Of a stretch of DNA of 64,000 nucleotides, positions 57,600-64,000 are shown one piece after another. This DNA is from Ruminococcaceae bacterium UBA3215. GTDB lineage: Bacteria; Bacillota; Clostridia; Oscillospirales; Ruminococcaceae. Position 1 is the stretch's first letter, and each line of letters begins with the position of its first letter. Below the pieces are notes generated by a model that was not told the DNA's origin, did not search any database, and was given only the letters and a program-made list of their open reading frames with translations. The stretch is from contig DEWH01000013.1 of assembly GCA_002363155.1 (NCBI GenBank), forward strand, positions 145,663 through 209,662, read 5' to 3'. The position numbers and the translations under genes are program-made.

Positions 57600-59786
57600 T
57601 TATTCTAGCTCCGAAAAAGAGATCCCGTCGTCACCGACTGTAAATACTACAGGGTCGGTCATACAGTAGTCCCCGTAAATATCATCTATGCTGAACGCAT
57701 AGTAATAATCCCCGTTCGGGAGCTGCGCATATATCACATTGTCGCCGTCTGCCCATTCGTAAGCGTCCGCAGTGTATGTGCTTTCGCTGTCATCATCGCC
57801 GAGGATATAGTATATCGGCGCGATCTTGTCTCCGGCTTTCAGCTTTCTGACCTCACGGGCCGCCATACCGTTCTCGTCGATACCGTCCCATGCGCCCTCT
57901 ATTTTTACACTGTCTCCGGACTGAACTATACGGAGATTGGTGCGCTTGCCGTTGAGCTCGATCGGAGAAGTGTAAATTGTGCTGTCGTCTCCGGCTTCAA
58001 CAATGTACATGGAAAGCAGTGAACCGTCGGGAAGCGAAAGCCACTTGCCGTCGAAATTGTCGCCGAAATAACCGCTGTCCCAATCAGTGTAAACATCGTA
58101 TGTTTCACCAAGTTCAAGCAGCTGGTCATCGCCGAGATCCATAAGTATCAGCGCGGAAACACTTGCCGTATAGCCGAGCGCGTTTTCGTCGAGCACAAAT
58201 CCGTAATATCCTTCGTCATCGAAACCGGGATCCTGTGCAAAGGTGATAAGGCTGCTTTCTCCGCTTTCGCCGTAGCTGACGTCATCAAAGTAGCTGTCAT
58301 CATAGCTCTCGCTTGCGCAGTCCTCGTTTGACCAGTCTCCGTCCTCGGTAAAGAACACCTGGTTGTCATAGCCGTTTCCGGTGTAGCCCTTTGCCACCAT
58401 ATCAACGAGCGAGAGGTAGTAGGGGCTTATGCAGATTCCGGAGAAGGTCTTGAGTTCCTCGGAACCCTCTACCTGCAAAGGATAGTAAACGGACAGACCG
58501 GACGCTCCGGAATGGCTGCTGCCGTTCTTGTTGTAAACTATACAGTTTTCAAGCGCCGCAAGCACATTGCTGCCGTCGGCGTAGGAAGAGCAGTTCTTAA
58601 CGATACCGCCTATATCGACCATATTTGTGAAGCCCTCGGACTTGTCGTTTCCGCCGAAGTTCTCCGCGTTGTTCACTCCTCTTACGATGCCGGCGAGATC
58701 GCTGACCGCGGCTTCATACAGCTCCTTTGCGTAGTCGTTGAACGCAATGGCAAAATCGTCGAATTTCTCACAGTCTATTATCGTAAATGTGCAGCCGTCC
58801 TCCTGTTCGGCAGCGGCACATTCGTCATAGAAGCTGTCCGCAAGCACCTTGCCAAGCTCGCCGCCGTTTGCGGAGGGGTTTTCCGCAAGGAAATTGCCGA
58901 TAGCCGTGTAATCCCAGCCGGAACCCGGTTCTGTCTCCTGCGAACCGTAGAAGTATCTTGCGTATGTAGAGAGTATATTGGCAGTTTCAGCCGTACCCAT
59001 AAGGCAGCAGTCAAATCCGATGAACTCGAATTTATCGGTCATATTGGCATAGACCTGCGAGAAAGCCGTATTCATATCCGAAAGATACAGAGTATCTCCC
59101 TCGTTGAGCTCGTCAACGCAGGCTCCCGTAATGCTTCCGCCGCCGTGATCCCAGAATACGAATCCCATTTTCTCGGCGGGGTAGTTCTCAACTCCCCAAT
59201 CAAGGAAATCTTTCAGCGTCGCGGGGTCGCCCATGTTGGTGAGCGGTGCGGAATCAACAAGCACAACATCGTTGTCCTGCACAACATAGCGTTCGCAAGC
59301 ATCGGCGCTGAATATCTCGTTTGCCCACTGAGATGTACCGCCTGTCTGGAACACAAATCTCACATTGTCGCTCGCCTCTGCCTGACACATCTGCAAAACA
59401 TCGCTTGTTGCCGCGCCGTAGCCGTCGTCGCTTTCGAGGTCGGTGCCGCAGAGGTAGACGAAGATCGTCCATGTGTCAGCGTCGCCCATGGAGGTGGATT
59501 TCTTCGCCGCACGGGTGATATTCATTTTACCGTCGGAGCCGTTTACCGAAAGCGCAAAGCCGTTTACGCTGCGTTCCTCATCACCGGTATCTTCCCCGCT
59601 GTCGTCTTCTTCCCCGCTGTCCGCATCATCGTTGCCGTCTGTGTCATTCTCCGGCGCTGTTGTTGTCTGCGCAGGCTGGTTTTCCTGGACTGCCGCAGTC
59701 GTCTGTGCGGTCTCATTTCCGCCGCAGCCGGTTGCCGCGAGCAGTACCGCAGCCGCCGCAAAAGCTGCTGTGATCTTTTTCTTCAT
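57600..59786 (-). CDS. Clostripain-family (C11) cysteine peptidase, lipoprotein
   Basis: 728 residues. Lipobox ATGC (Cys 21), a Thr/Asp/Glu-rich linker (about 25-75), then the C11 catalytic domain: WTIFVYLCGTDLES at the start, catalytic His in FWDHGGG near residue 211, catalytic Cys in FDCCLMGTAE near 258. A C-terminal beta-rich extension of about 250 residues may be for binding. Clostripains cleave after Arg. GGAGGA precedes the ATG. Confidence 0.92.
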   Translation of the reverse strand: MKKKITAAFAAAAVLLAATGCGGNETAQTTAAVQENQPAQTTTAPENDTDGNDDADSGEEDDSGEDTGDEERSVNGFALSVNGSDGKMNITRAAKKSTSMGDADTWTIFVYLCGTDLESDDGYGAATSDVLQMCQAEASDNVRFVFQTGGTSQWANEIFSADACERYVVQDNDVVLVDSAPLTNMGDPATLKDFLDWGVENYPAEKMGFVFWDHGGGSITGACVDELNEGDTLYLSDMNTAFSQVYANMTDKFEFIGFDCCLMGTAETANILSTYARYFYGSQETEPGSGWDYTAIGNFLAENPSANGGELGKVLADSFYDECAAAEQEDGCTFTIIDCEKFDDFAIAFNDYAKELYEAAVSDLAGIVRGVNNAENFGGNDKSEGFTNMVDIGGIVKNCSSYADGSNVLAALENCIVYNKNGSSHSGASGLSVYYPLQVEGSEELKTFSGICISPYYLSLVDMVAKGYTGNGYDNQVFFTEDGDWSNEDCASESYDDSYFDDVSYGESGESSLITFAQDPGFDDEGYYGFVLDENALGYTASVSALILMDLGDDQLLELGETYDVYTDWDSGYFGDNFDGKWLSLPDGSLLSMYIVEAGDDSTIYTSPIELNGKRTNLRIVQSGDSVKIEGAWDGIDENGMAAREVRKLKAGDKIAPIYYILGDDDSESTYTADAYEWADGDNVIYAQLPNGDYYYAFSIDDIYGDYCMTDPVVFTVGDDGISFSELE

Positions 59787-59798
59787 AGAGGATCCTCC

Positions 59799-60941
59799 TT
59801 AATTATAATAACTGTGTTGACTTGGTTCGAGACCCCATTGCTCAACTATTTCGGAATGATCGGTAAGTCCGAGATAATACGCTGTTATTTCGGTCATCTC
59901 CTGCCATACGGACTCATAATCAGCTTCGCCTTTATCCGGATCAAAGTCGGCATCAACGCGCATGATATCATTGACATTATTCTGTTTCAGATAATCAATA
60001 AACTCCTGTGTGATCCCGAAATATGATGATATGCCTCCGGTGGTGTAAAGGTCGGGAGCGCCGAAAGTATGAAGCATCTCGTGAGCTATGGTCGAGGGAA
60101 GTGTATTTTCTCTGTCATTGACATTCATGAGCATATTGCACATCTCATAAGGATATTCCTCATCCATGCCGAGCACGATTTTTGTGTAGCTTGTGGTACG
60201 GTTATATGCAGGCGTATTATAGACGAGCATATAGATCACCTGATCCGCTCCGGTTGATTCAAGTATATCGGCTGTATATATACTGCTGTCAATATACTGA
60301 TCCGCTGCCGACATTGTACTCATCATATCCATAGGGTCTGTATCGACATCTCCTTTATAGATCAGCTCGGGGTGTTCATTCCAGTCGTATATAAAGTGAG
60401 GAGAGTGACCGTATTCATTACTTTTCTCTTCAATAAATTTCACAGCTGTCTCTAAACCTACCCAATAAGCCTGAAACGCTTCGGTATAAAACAGCTCGTC
60501 AAAATCCCACTGACAGTCAGGTGTACTGACAAAGGCTGAAACAACGGCGATATTGCCTTCAAGCTCTCTTGCCGTACCTCTTGAGCCGTCATAGGGATAT
60601 CCGGCAGTTCCGGAGGTGTGCTCGCCCATTCCCTTCATTTCCAGATCATTTATGAATTCATCTGTATCAAAATCAAAGTCCAATTCATACTCATCATCGC
60701 CGTCTTTAAAAGAGTACTGCCCGGTTACTTCTTCGCCGGAGCCGTCCTCGGTTTCATCACTTTCTTCGCCGTTGTATTCATCTGCTTCGTCCGATGCTTC
60801 TGTGTTTGCAACTGTATTTACAGCCGCTTTTGCAGTGGTTTCGGTGGCTGCTCCCTGTGCAGATGAGGATTCACTGTCAGAGCAACCAGCAGAAATAAGA
60901 ACACACGCTGCCACAAATATTGATAAAATCTTTTTGTTCAT
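59799..60941 (-). CDS. Secreted metzincin-like peptidase, lipoprotein
   Basis: 380 residues, lipobox SAGC (Cys 20), an acidic linker rich in Asp/Glu/Thr (about 25-85), and HEMLHTFGAPDLY near residue 284, which is HExxHxxGxxD, the zinc motif of the metzincin-like families. It lies 12 bases before the clostripain gene in the same orientation, so the two probably act on the same outside substrate. AAAGGAAC precedes the ATG. Confidence 0.82.
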   Translation of the reverse strand: MNKKILSIFVAACVLISAGCSDSESSSAQGAATETTAKAAVNTVANTEASDEADEYNGEESDETEDGSGEEVTGQYSFKDGDDEYELDFDFDTDEFINDLEMKGMGEHTSGTAGYPYDGSRGTARELEGNIAVVSAFVSTPDCQWDFDELFYTEAFQAYWVGLETAVKFIEEKSNEYGHSPHFIYDWNEHPELIYKGDVDTDPMDMMSTMSAADQYIDSSIYTADILESTGADQVIYMLVYNTPAYNRTTSYTKIVLGMDEEYPYEMCNMLMNVNDRENTLPSTIAHEMLHTFGAPDLYTTGGISSYFGITQEFIDYLKQNNVNDIMRVDADFDPDKGEADYESVWQEMTEITAYYLGLTDHSEIVEQWGLEPSQHSYYN

Positions 60942-60965
60942 AAAGTGAGTTCCTTTCAATGAGGA

Positions 60966-61000
60966 CTTCCGGAAACGAGCTTCGCGATTGCTTCCGGAAA
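60966..61000. repeat. Two copies of a palindromic decamer
   Basis: CTTCCGGAAA occurs at 60966-60975 and 60991-61000, with centres 25 bases apart, in the 143-base gap before the metzincin-like peptidase. It could be a regulator site internal to the operon. Confidence 0.45.
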
Positions 61001-61034
61001 CCCTCACTGCAAAACAAACATAAAATCGGTCAGT

Positions 61035-61058
61035 GCTCCGCAGACATGACTGCGGAGC
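61035..61058 (-). terminator. Hairpin between the small lipoprotein and peptidase genes
   Basis: GCTCCGCA and TGCGGAGC arms; the downstream sequence has ATTTTATG further on. Probably a partial terminator that lowers expression of the peptidase genes. Confidence 0.5.
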
Positions 61059-61084
61059 ATGACCCGGAGGAAAGATGAAAAGAA

Positions 61085-61606
61085 TTATTCGGCTGCGTAT
61101 TCTTCGCTGTACTCCTCGCCGCCTTCAGCAGCTTCTTCGCCGCCCTCGGAAGCGCCGCTTGCAGCCTGTACAGCAGCAAGAATGTCTGTTGCGCCTCTCT
61201 TGAGAACATAAGACGCAGCTGCACCGGAAGCTTCTACCGCATTGTATGTAAGGGTATCTGCCGAGCTGTCATAAACGAAGCTGGTCTTGCCGCCGTTGCT
61301 GTCGGTAGCGGTAAAGCCGTTGCCTGTTGCCTCAACAGTGAACTGTACGCGTTCCACAACATTACCGGAGTTGGGGTCATAATTGGATACAGTGAGTGTG
61401 TTGCCGGAGAGTGTGTAGTTGTTCAGCAGCCCGTAGGAAGGTAAGCCGAGTTCTCCTGCCTTGTCAGCGAGTGACTTGCCGTCGATAGTGCTGAGTGTCC
61501 AGTCGCCGTTCAGCTTGCTGATGTCCATAGCGCCGCAGGACGCGATGCTGAATACCATTGCCGCAACGAGCATAATCGCTGCCATTACCTTGATTGTCTT
61601 TTTCAT
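61085..61606 (-). CDS. Small lipoprotein with a beta-rich (lipocalin-like) domain
   Basis: 173 residues. Signal MKKTIKVMAAIMLVAA with lipobox IASC (Cys 25). The mature part begins SKLNGDWTLSTIDGKSL, has repeated strand patterns like NTLTVSNYDP and DTLTYNAVEA, and an acidic Glu/Ala/Gly tail. The WT start motif resembles DUF4923-like and lipocalin-like lipoproteins. GGAG precedes the ATG. A short AT-rich hairpin separates it from the zinc-ribbon gene. Confidence 0.72.
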   Translation of the reverse strand: MKKTIKVMAAIMLVAAMVFSIASCGAMDISKLNGDWTLSTIDGKSLADKAGELGLPSYGLLNNYTLSGNTLTVSNYDPNSGNVVERVQFTVEATGNGFTATDSNGGKTSFVYDSSADTLTYNAVEASGAAASYVLKRGATDILAAVQAASGASEGGEEAAEGGEEYSEEYAAE

Positions 61607-61673
61607 TTTTTGTTTTCTCCTTTTCATGAAAAAATTTTTTTATTCAAAACAGCCCTTTGCTGTCTTGTTCCGG

Positions 61674-62354
61674 TCAGATGAGCCTTATCCTGTCACGGTC
61701 CGGCTGCTGGTCAAAGCTGAACAGACAGGCGAGCGCAATTGCCGCGCCGGTAAGCTGTCCGCTTGGCTCCATTGAAGGTATCTGCTTATTATAGTCGCCG
61801 TTTATGTACCATGCCGCGAGATCGCCGCCGTCGGCGAGTTTAAGCGTTCCGATATCGGTGTGATACGAAGTGATGCAGTTTTTCTTCTTGAAGAATAGGA
61901 ACCGCTTATTCGTAAGCACCGTAAATTCCTTGCCTTTTGAGAAGATCCCGAGGTCTTTATACACGATGATCCGTTCGTCTGCCGTCAGTTCTCCGTTTAT
62001 GCGTCCTCTTACGGCGTTGATAAGGCTTTCGTTGATGCCTTCCGCCGCGAGATCATCTGTTGTCATAAGGCTCTTTCTGATGTGATCCTCTATTCTTTCC
62101 GGGGTACCAAGCTCGTTCATGCAGTAGATAAGCGTTTCTATGCACTTGCCGACCTGCTTCTTTCTGCGTGCATCGGTGAAATCCCGCTCGATGCGGAATA
62201 TGTTCTCATCTAAGCTGCTGCGTTCCTTTGCAATCTTTTCCCTGTCCTCGACATCTACTTCAAACTTCGAGCCGCAGAACGGGCATTCGAGCATATTCAT
62301 CGCTCTTGTAAGTTCAAGCCCTCCGCCGCAATTTGGGCATTTCCTTGTTTCCAT
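61674..62354 (-). CDS. Zinc-ribbon protein with a PH-like domain
   Basis: 226 residues. An N-terminal ribbon CPNCGGGLELTR...CPFCGS (four Cys), then a coiled helical linker (about 35-90), then a segment VYKDLGIFSKGKEFTVLTNKRFLFFKKK with the look of bacterial PH/GRAM-like domains. A role in membrane or DNA contact is possible. It follows the ion-channel gene by 14 bases. Confidence 0.7.
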   Translation of the reverse strand: METRKCPNCGGGLELTRAMNMLECPFCGSKFEVDVEDREKIAKERSSLDENIFRIERDFTDARRKKQVGKCIETLIYCMNELGTPERIEDHIRKSLMTTDDLAAEGINESLINAVRGRINGELTADERIIVYKDLGIFSKGKEFTVLTNKRFLFFKKKNCITSYHTDIGTLKLADGGDLAAWYINGDYNKQIPSMEPSGQLTGAAIALACLFSFDQQPDRDRIRLI

Positions 62355-62368
62355 GTCACAGCGCTCCT

Positions 62369-63190
62369 TTACTTTTCTTTTTTTGCGAGCATATCTTCAA
62401 GCTTTGCGAGATGCTCTCTTACCGCGTCTATCTCTGCCTTTATATCGGCAGTACCGTTTTCTTCATGTTCTTCTTTCTTGTTGAACTCTGCTACTTCACT
62501 GATAGCATTTACCACGATGCCGACAACAACGTTCATCATCACGAACGAGGAAATAAGTACAAACGGCACGAAATATGCCCACGCATAGCTGAATGCTTCC
62601 ATTACCGGGCGGGAAATGCCCATTGACCAGCTTTCAAGTGTCATTACCTGGAAAAGCGTGTACATCGCTTTAGGTATATCGCCGAACCAATCCGGGAAAG
62701 TCTCACCGAACTGCGTCACTCCGATTATTGAGAATATATAGTAGATTATCATAAGCAGCAGCGCAGTCCATGAAATACCGGGTATTGATCTTCCGATCGC
62801 GGCAATTATCACCTGTAAAGGCTTTAGCGAGCTTATCATCTTGAAACCGCGCAATCCTTTCAGCGAGCGGAACACTCTGAACACGCGGAGTATTCTTACC
62901 GACGAAAGAACAGCAAGACCGGAAAGCAGCGAGGTGATGATTATTACGAAATCAAACCAGTTCCATGCGCTTTTAAAGTACCCGATGAACTTATATGCCG
63001 CCATTTTCAGCAGCATTTCGACAATAAAAATGCCGAGACAAACGGTATCGAGTATATTCAGAACGCCGCCGAACGATGACATTACCGCCGGTGAAGTCTG
63101 AAGACCGAGTATTATCGAGTTAAGGATTATAACAACTAATATAGTATTCTGAAAAGCACTGCTGTCAACAAATTTTCTTAGTTTTTCCAT
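62369..63190 (-). CDS. Bacterial voltage-gated sodium-channel-like protein
   Basis: 273 residues, six helices. S4 carries Arg at every third position (VRILRVFRVFRSLKGLRGFK, near 97-116). The pore loop has TLESWSM near residue 182, one residue from the TLESWAS filter of NaChBac, whose Glu defines sodium selectivity. A cytoplasmic tail ends in a coiled coil (about 250-273) that would hold the tetramer. A TAATG overlap couples it to the gene before it. Confidence 0.9.
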   Translation of the reverse strand: MEKLRKFVDSSAFQNTILVVIILNSIILGLQTSPAVMSSFGGVLNILDTVCLGIFIVEMLLKMAAYKFIGYFKSAWNWFDFVIIITSLLSGLAVLSSVRILRVFRVFRSLKGLRGFKMISSLKPLQVIIAAIGRSIPGISWTALLLMIIYYIFSIIGVTQFGETFPDWFGDIPKAMYTLFQVMTLESWSMGISRPVMEAFSYAWAYFVPFVLISSFVMMNVVVGIVVNAISEVAEFNKKEEHEENGTADIKAEIDAVREHLAKLEDMLAKKEK

Positions 63191-63588
63191 TATCTTCTCT
63201 CTCTTTTGTCTTTACTCGGATCAAATACCCATTTATATCTGTTCGGACATCTCGGTATCACCGAGTGTATTGTCTCCCGAAGTTTTTCATCGTCATACGG
63301 ACGTTCAATAAAGTCGTATATATGCTCCCGAATCGCAGTTCCCGCAAAGTACGGGTCATCGGTTATCCATACCACCAGAGTCATATCGAAACGCCTGCTG
63401 TATTCAAGGACAAGCTCCATTCCCCGTGCTCCGTTCAGAGCCACCACCACAATATCGTATTCGTGCGAAAAGTAGTTGTGTCCGTTGAGCGGATCGCGGT
63501 ACACATCTATGAGTCCTGCTTCGGCTTCAAGCATCGTTCTTATCTTCTCGTACTCGCTGTCGTCCTTGGTATAGACCAAAGCTTCCAT
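63190..63588 (-). CDS. CheY-like receiver domain protein, degenerate
   Basis: 132 residues of receiver fold: MEALVYTKDDSEYEKI, then YDIVVVALNGARGMEL where the phospho-acceptor Asp would stand (Asn in its place), and YDFIERPYDDEKL as the Lys-Pro region with Arg instead of Lys. Loss of Asp and Lys means it is probably not phosphorylated. No output domain. It is the first gene of the nine-gene cluster. Confidence 0.72.
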   Translation of the reverse strand: MEALVYTKDDSEYEKIRTMLEAEAGLIDVYRDPLNGHNYFSHEYDIVVVALNGARGMELVLEYSRRFDMTLVVWITDDPYFAGTAIREHIYDFIERPYDDEKLRETIHSVIPRCPNRYKWVFDPSKDKRERR

Positions 63589-63702
63589 ATGATCCTCCTT
63601 TTAAGTCTAATAAAAACAATAATCCGCGAAACACTTTTTTAAAAAATGATCACGGACATAGTTATCGCTTATTAAATTTGAAAATGACAAAAAATGGCAG
63701 AG

Positions 63703-63758
63703 TTATTGCGTCTGCTGTCTGCTTTATTGCGTCTGCTGTCTGCTGTCTGCTGTCTGAG
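63703..63758. repeat. In-phase heptamer tandem repeat in a 5' leader
   Basis: Eight heptads run in phase: TTATTGC, GTCTGCT (x2), TTATTGC, GTCTGCT (x3), GTCTGAG. It lies between the promoter at 63851-63879 and the start at 63588. Confidence 0.85.
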
Positions 63759-63786
63759 TTGTAGCAAATCAAAGTCATTTTGTCAA
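63758..63786 (-). promoter_or_regulatory. Possible second, weaker promoter for the nine-gene cluster
   Basis: TTGACA-17-TACAAC on the minus strand. The -10 is poor; the promoter at 63851-63879 is a better match. Confidence 0.35.
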
Positions 63787-63850
63787 GTCCTTTTTTATAA
63801 AAAAATCATATAGTTTTCAAACTAAACATAGCTGATTGGTTTATGCTGTT

Positions 63851-63879
63851 ATTATAAAAGAAACCGATGCTGTTGTCAA
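63851..63879 (-). promoter_or_regulatory. Consensus promoter for the nine-gene cluster
   Basis: Perfect TTGACA-17-TATAAT on the minus strand; its 5' leader of about 255 bases includes the heptamer run. Confidence 0.8.
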
Positions 63880-63882
63880 TGC

Positions 63883-63918
63883 TTTTGGCACGAACGGCGG
63901 ATTTTTGGCACGAATGGC
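63883..63918. promoter_or_regulatory. Direct repeats between divergent promoters
   Basis: TTTTGGCACGAACGGC and TTTTGGCACGAATGGC are 20 bases apart (two helical turns) and sit between the minus promoter at 63851 and the plus promoter at 63929. This spacing is typical of a regulator that binds as a dimer on direct repeats, such as LytTR proteins. Confidence 0.6.
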
Positions 63919-63928
63919 ATTTTTTCTA

Positions 63929-63957
63929 TTGACAAGGACAAATTTCTTCGTTATAAT
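63929..63957 (+). promoter_or_regulatory. Consensus promoter for the gene at the right edge
   Basis: Perfect TTGACA-17-TATAAT, about 35 bases before the ATG at 63992. Confidence 0.8.
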
Positions 63958-63991
63958 ATATAAAGAGGCAGCAGATAAAGAAGGTGATTTT

Positions 63992-64000
63992 ATGAACATT
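63992..64000 (+). CDS. Start of a gene running off the right edge
   Basis: ATG AAC ATT with AAGGTGATTTT upstream and a perfect promoter. Only MNI is visible. A regulator that binds the direct repeats would fit the position, but nothing can be concluded from three residues. Confidence 0.5.

Noticed and set aside
58512..60026. A 504-codon plus-strand open frame
   Set aside because: Antisense to the clostripain and metzincin-like genes; no ribosome binding site or domain.
63703..63758. Short regular repeats as a possible CRISPR array
   Set aside because: The units are 7 bases long, contiguous and lack spacers; no cas genes are present.

Overview
The window reads as a chromosomal segment of a Gram-positive, anaerobic, spore-related member of the Clostridia, most likely a Ruminococcus-like bacterium of the Oscillospirales. 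This is an inference from several things seen here: indolepyruvate:ferredoxin oxidoreductase and acetate kinase (anaerobic fermentation), a tiny spoVM gene, clostripain-type and BspA-type surface proteins with Thr-rich linkers, consensus TTGACA-17-TATAAT promoters, strong AGGAGG ribosome binding sites, and roughly 50% GC. No rRNA, tRNA, CRISPR array, phage or intact insertion sequence was recognised.

Layout. 0-3.6 kb: a minus-strand growth operon hom-pyrH-frr-uppS-cdsA (cdsA runs off the left edge). 3.8-13.4 kb: uvrB-cdd-uvrA behind a promoter that carries a large dyad, then manA-glk-ilvD, then spoVM with a 55-residue membrane protein. 13.5-17.1 kb: a ribbon-helix-helix protein and clpB on the plus strand. 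17.2-22.7 kb: a translationally coupled ECF sigma operon and a BspA-like leucine-rich-repeat surface protein. 22.9-26.1 kb: cysE, a TtcA-like gene and ackA. 26.5-37.3 kb: a copper ATPase with an extra C-terminal metal domain, a conserved unknown, iorAB, a lipoprotein, a secreted double-cystatin protein, a small metallo-beta-lactamase-fold hydrolase and a BAAT-type acyl hydrolase. 37.4-40.9 kb: ilvB-ilvA-ridA behind a recognisable ilv leader-peptide attenuator. 41-46.2 kb: a phosphatase/PAP2/kinase operon and a divergent membrane/metal-helical-protein operon. 46.3-49.4 kb: a GntR/YtrA-type ABC transporter operon. 49.9-53.4 kb: a TIGR04076 protein, ApbE with a Gx-type membrane partner, and an HExxH protein.

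53.8-63.6 kb: one long minus-strand cluster of nine genes encoding a degenerate receiver domain, a bacterial voltage-gated sodium-channel-like protein, a zinc-ribbon protein, four lipoproteins or secreted enzymes (small beta-rich lipoprotein, metzincin-like peptidase, clostripain peptidase, alkyl-sulfatase-like hydrolase), a DUF4337-like membrane protein and a LURP-one (tubby/scramblase-fold) protein. It starts from a divergent promoter pair flanking two direct repeats at the right edge. This is the best candidate for an undescribed system in the window.

Two other features stand out. The ilv leader has an Ile-rich 34-residue peptide (14 of 34 residues are branched-chain), an 11-bp stem, and a 12-bp terminator directly before the ilvB ribosome binding site. 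A family of GC-rich palindromic repeats is scattered through the first 33 kb, always between genes; in two genes (uvrA, iorB) the stop codon sits in the same repeat-derived sequence.
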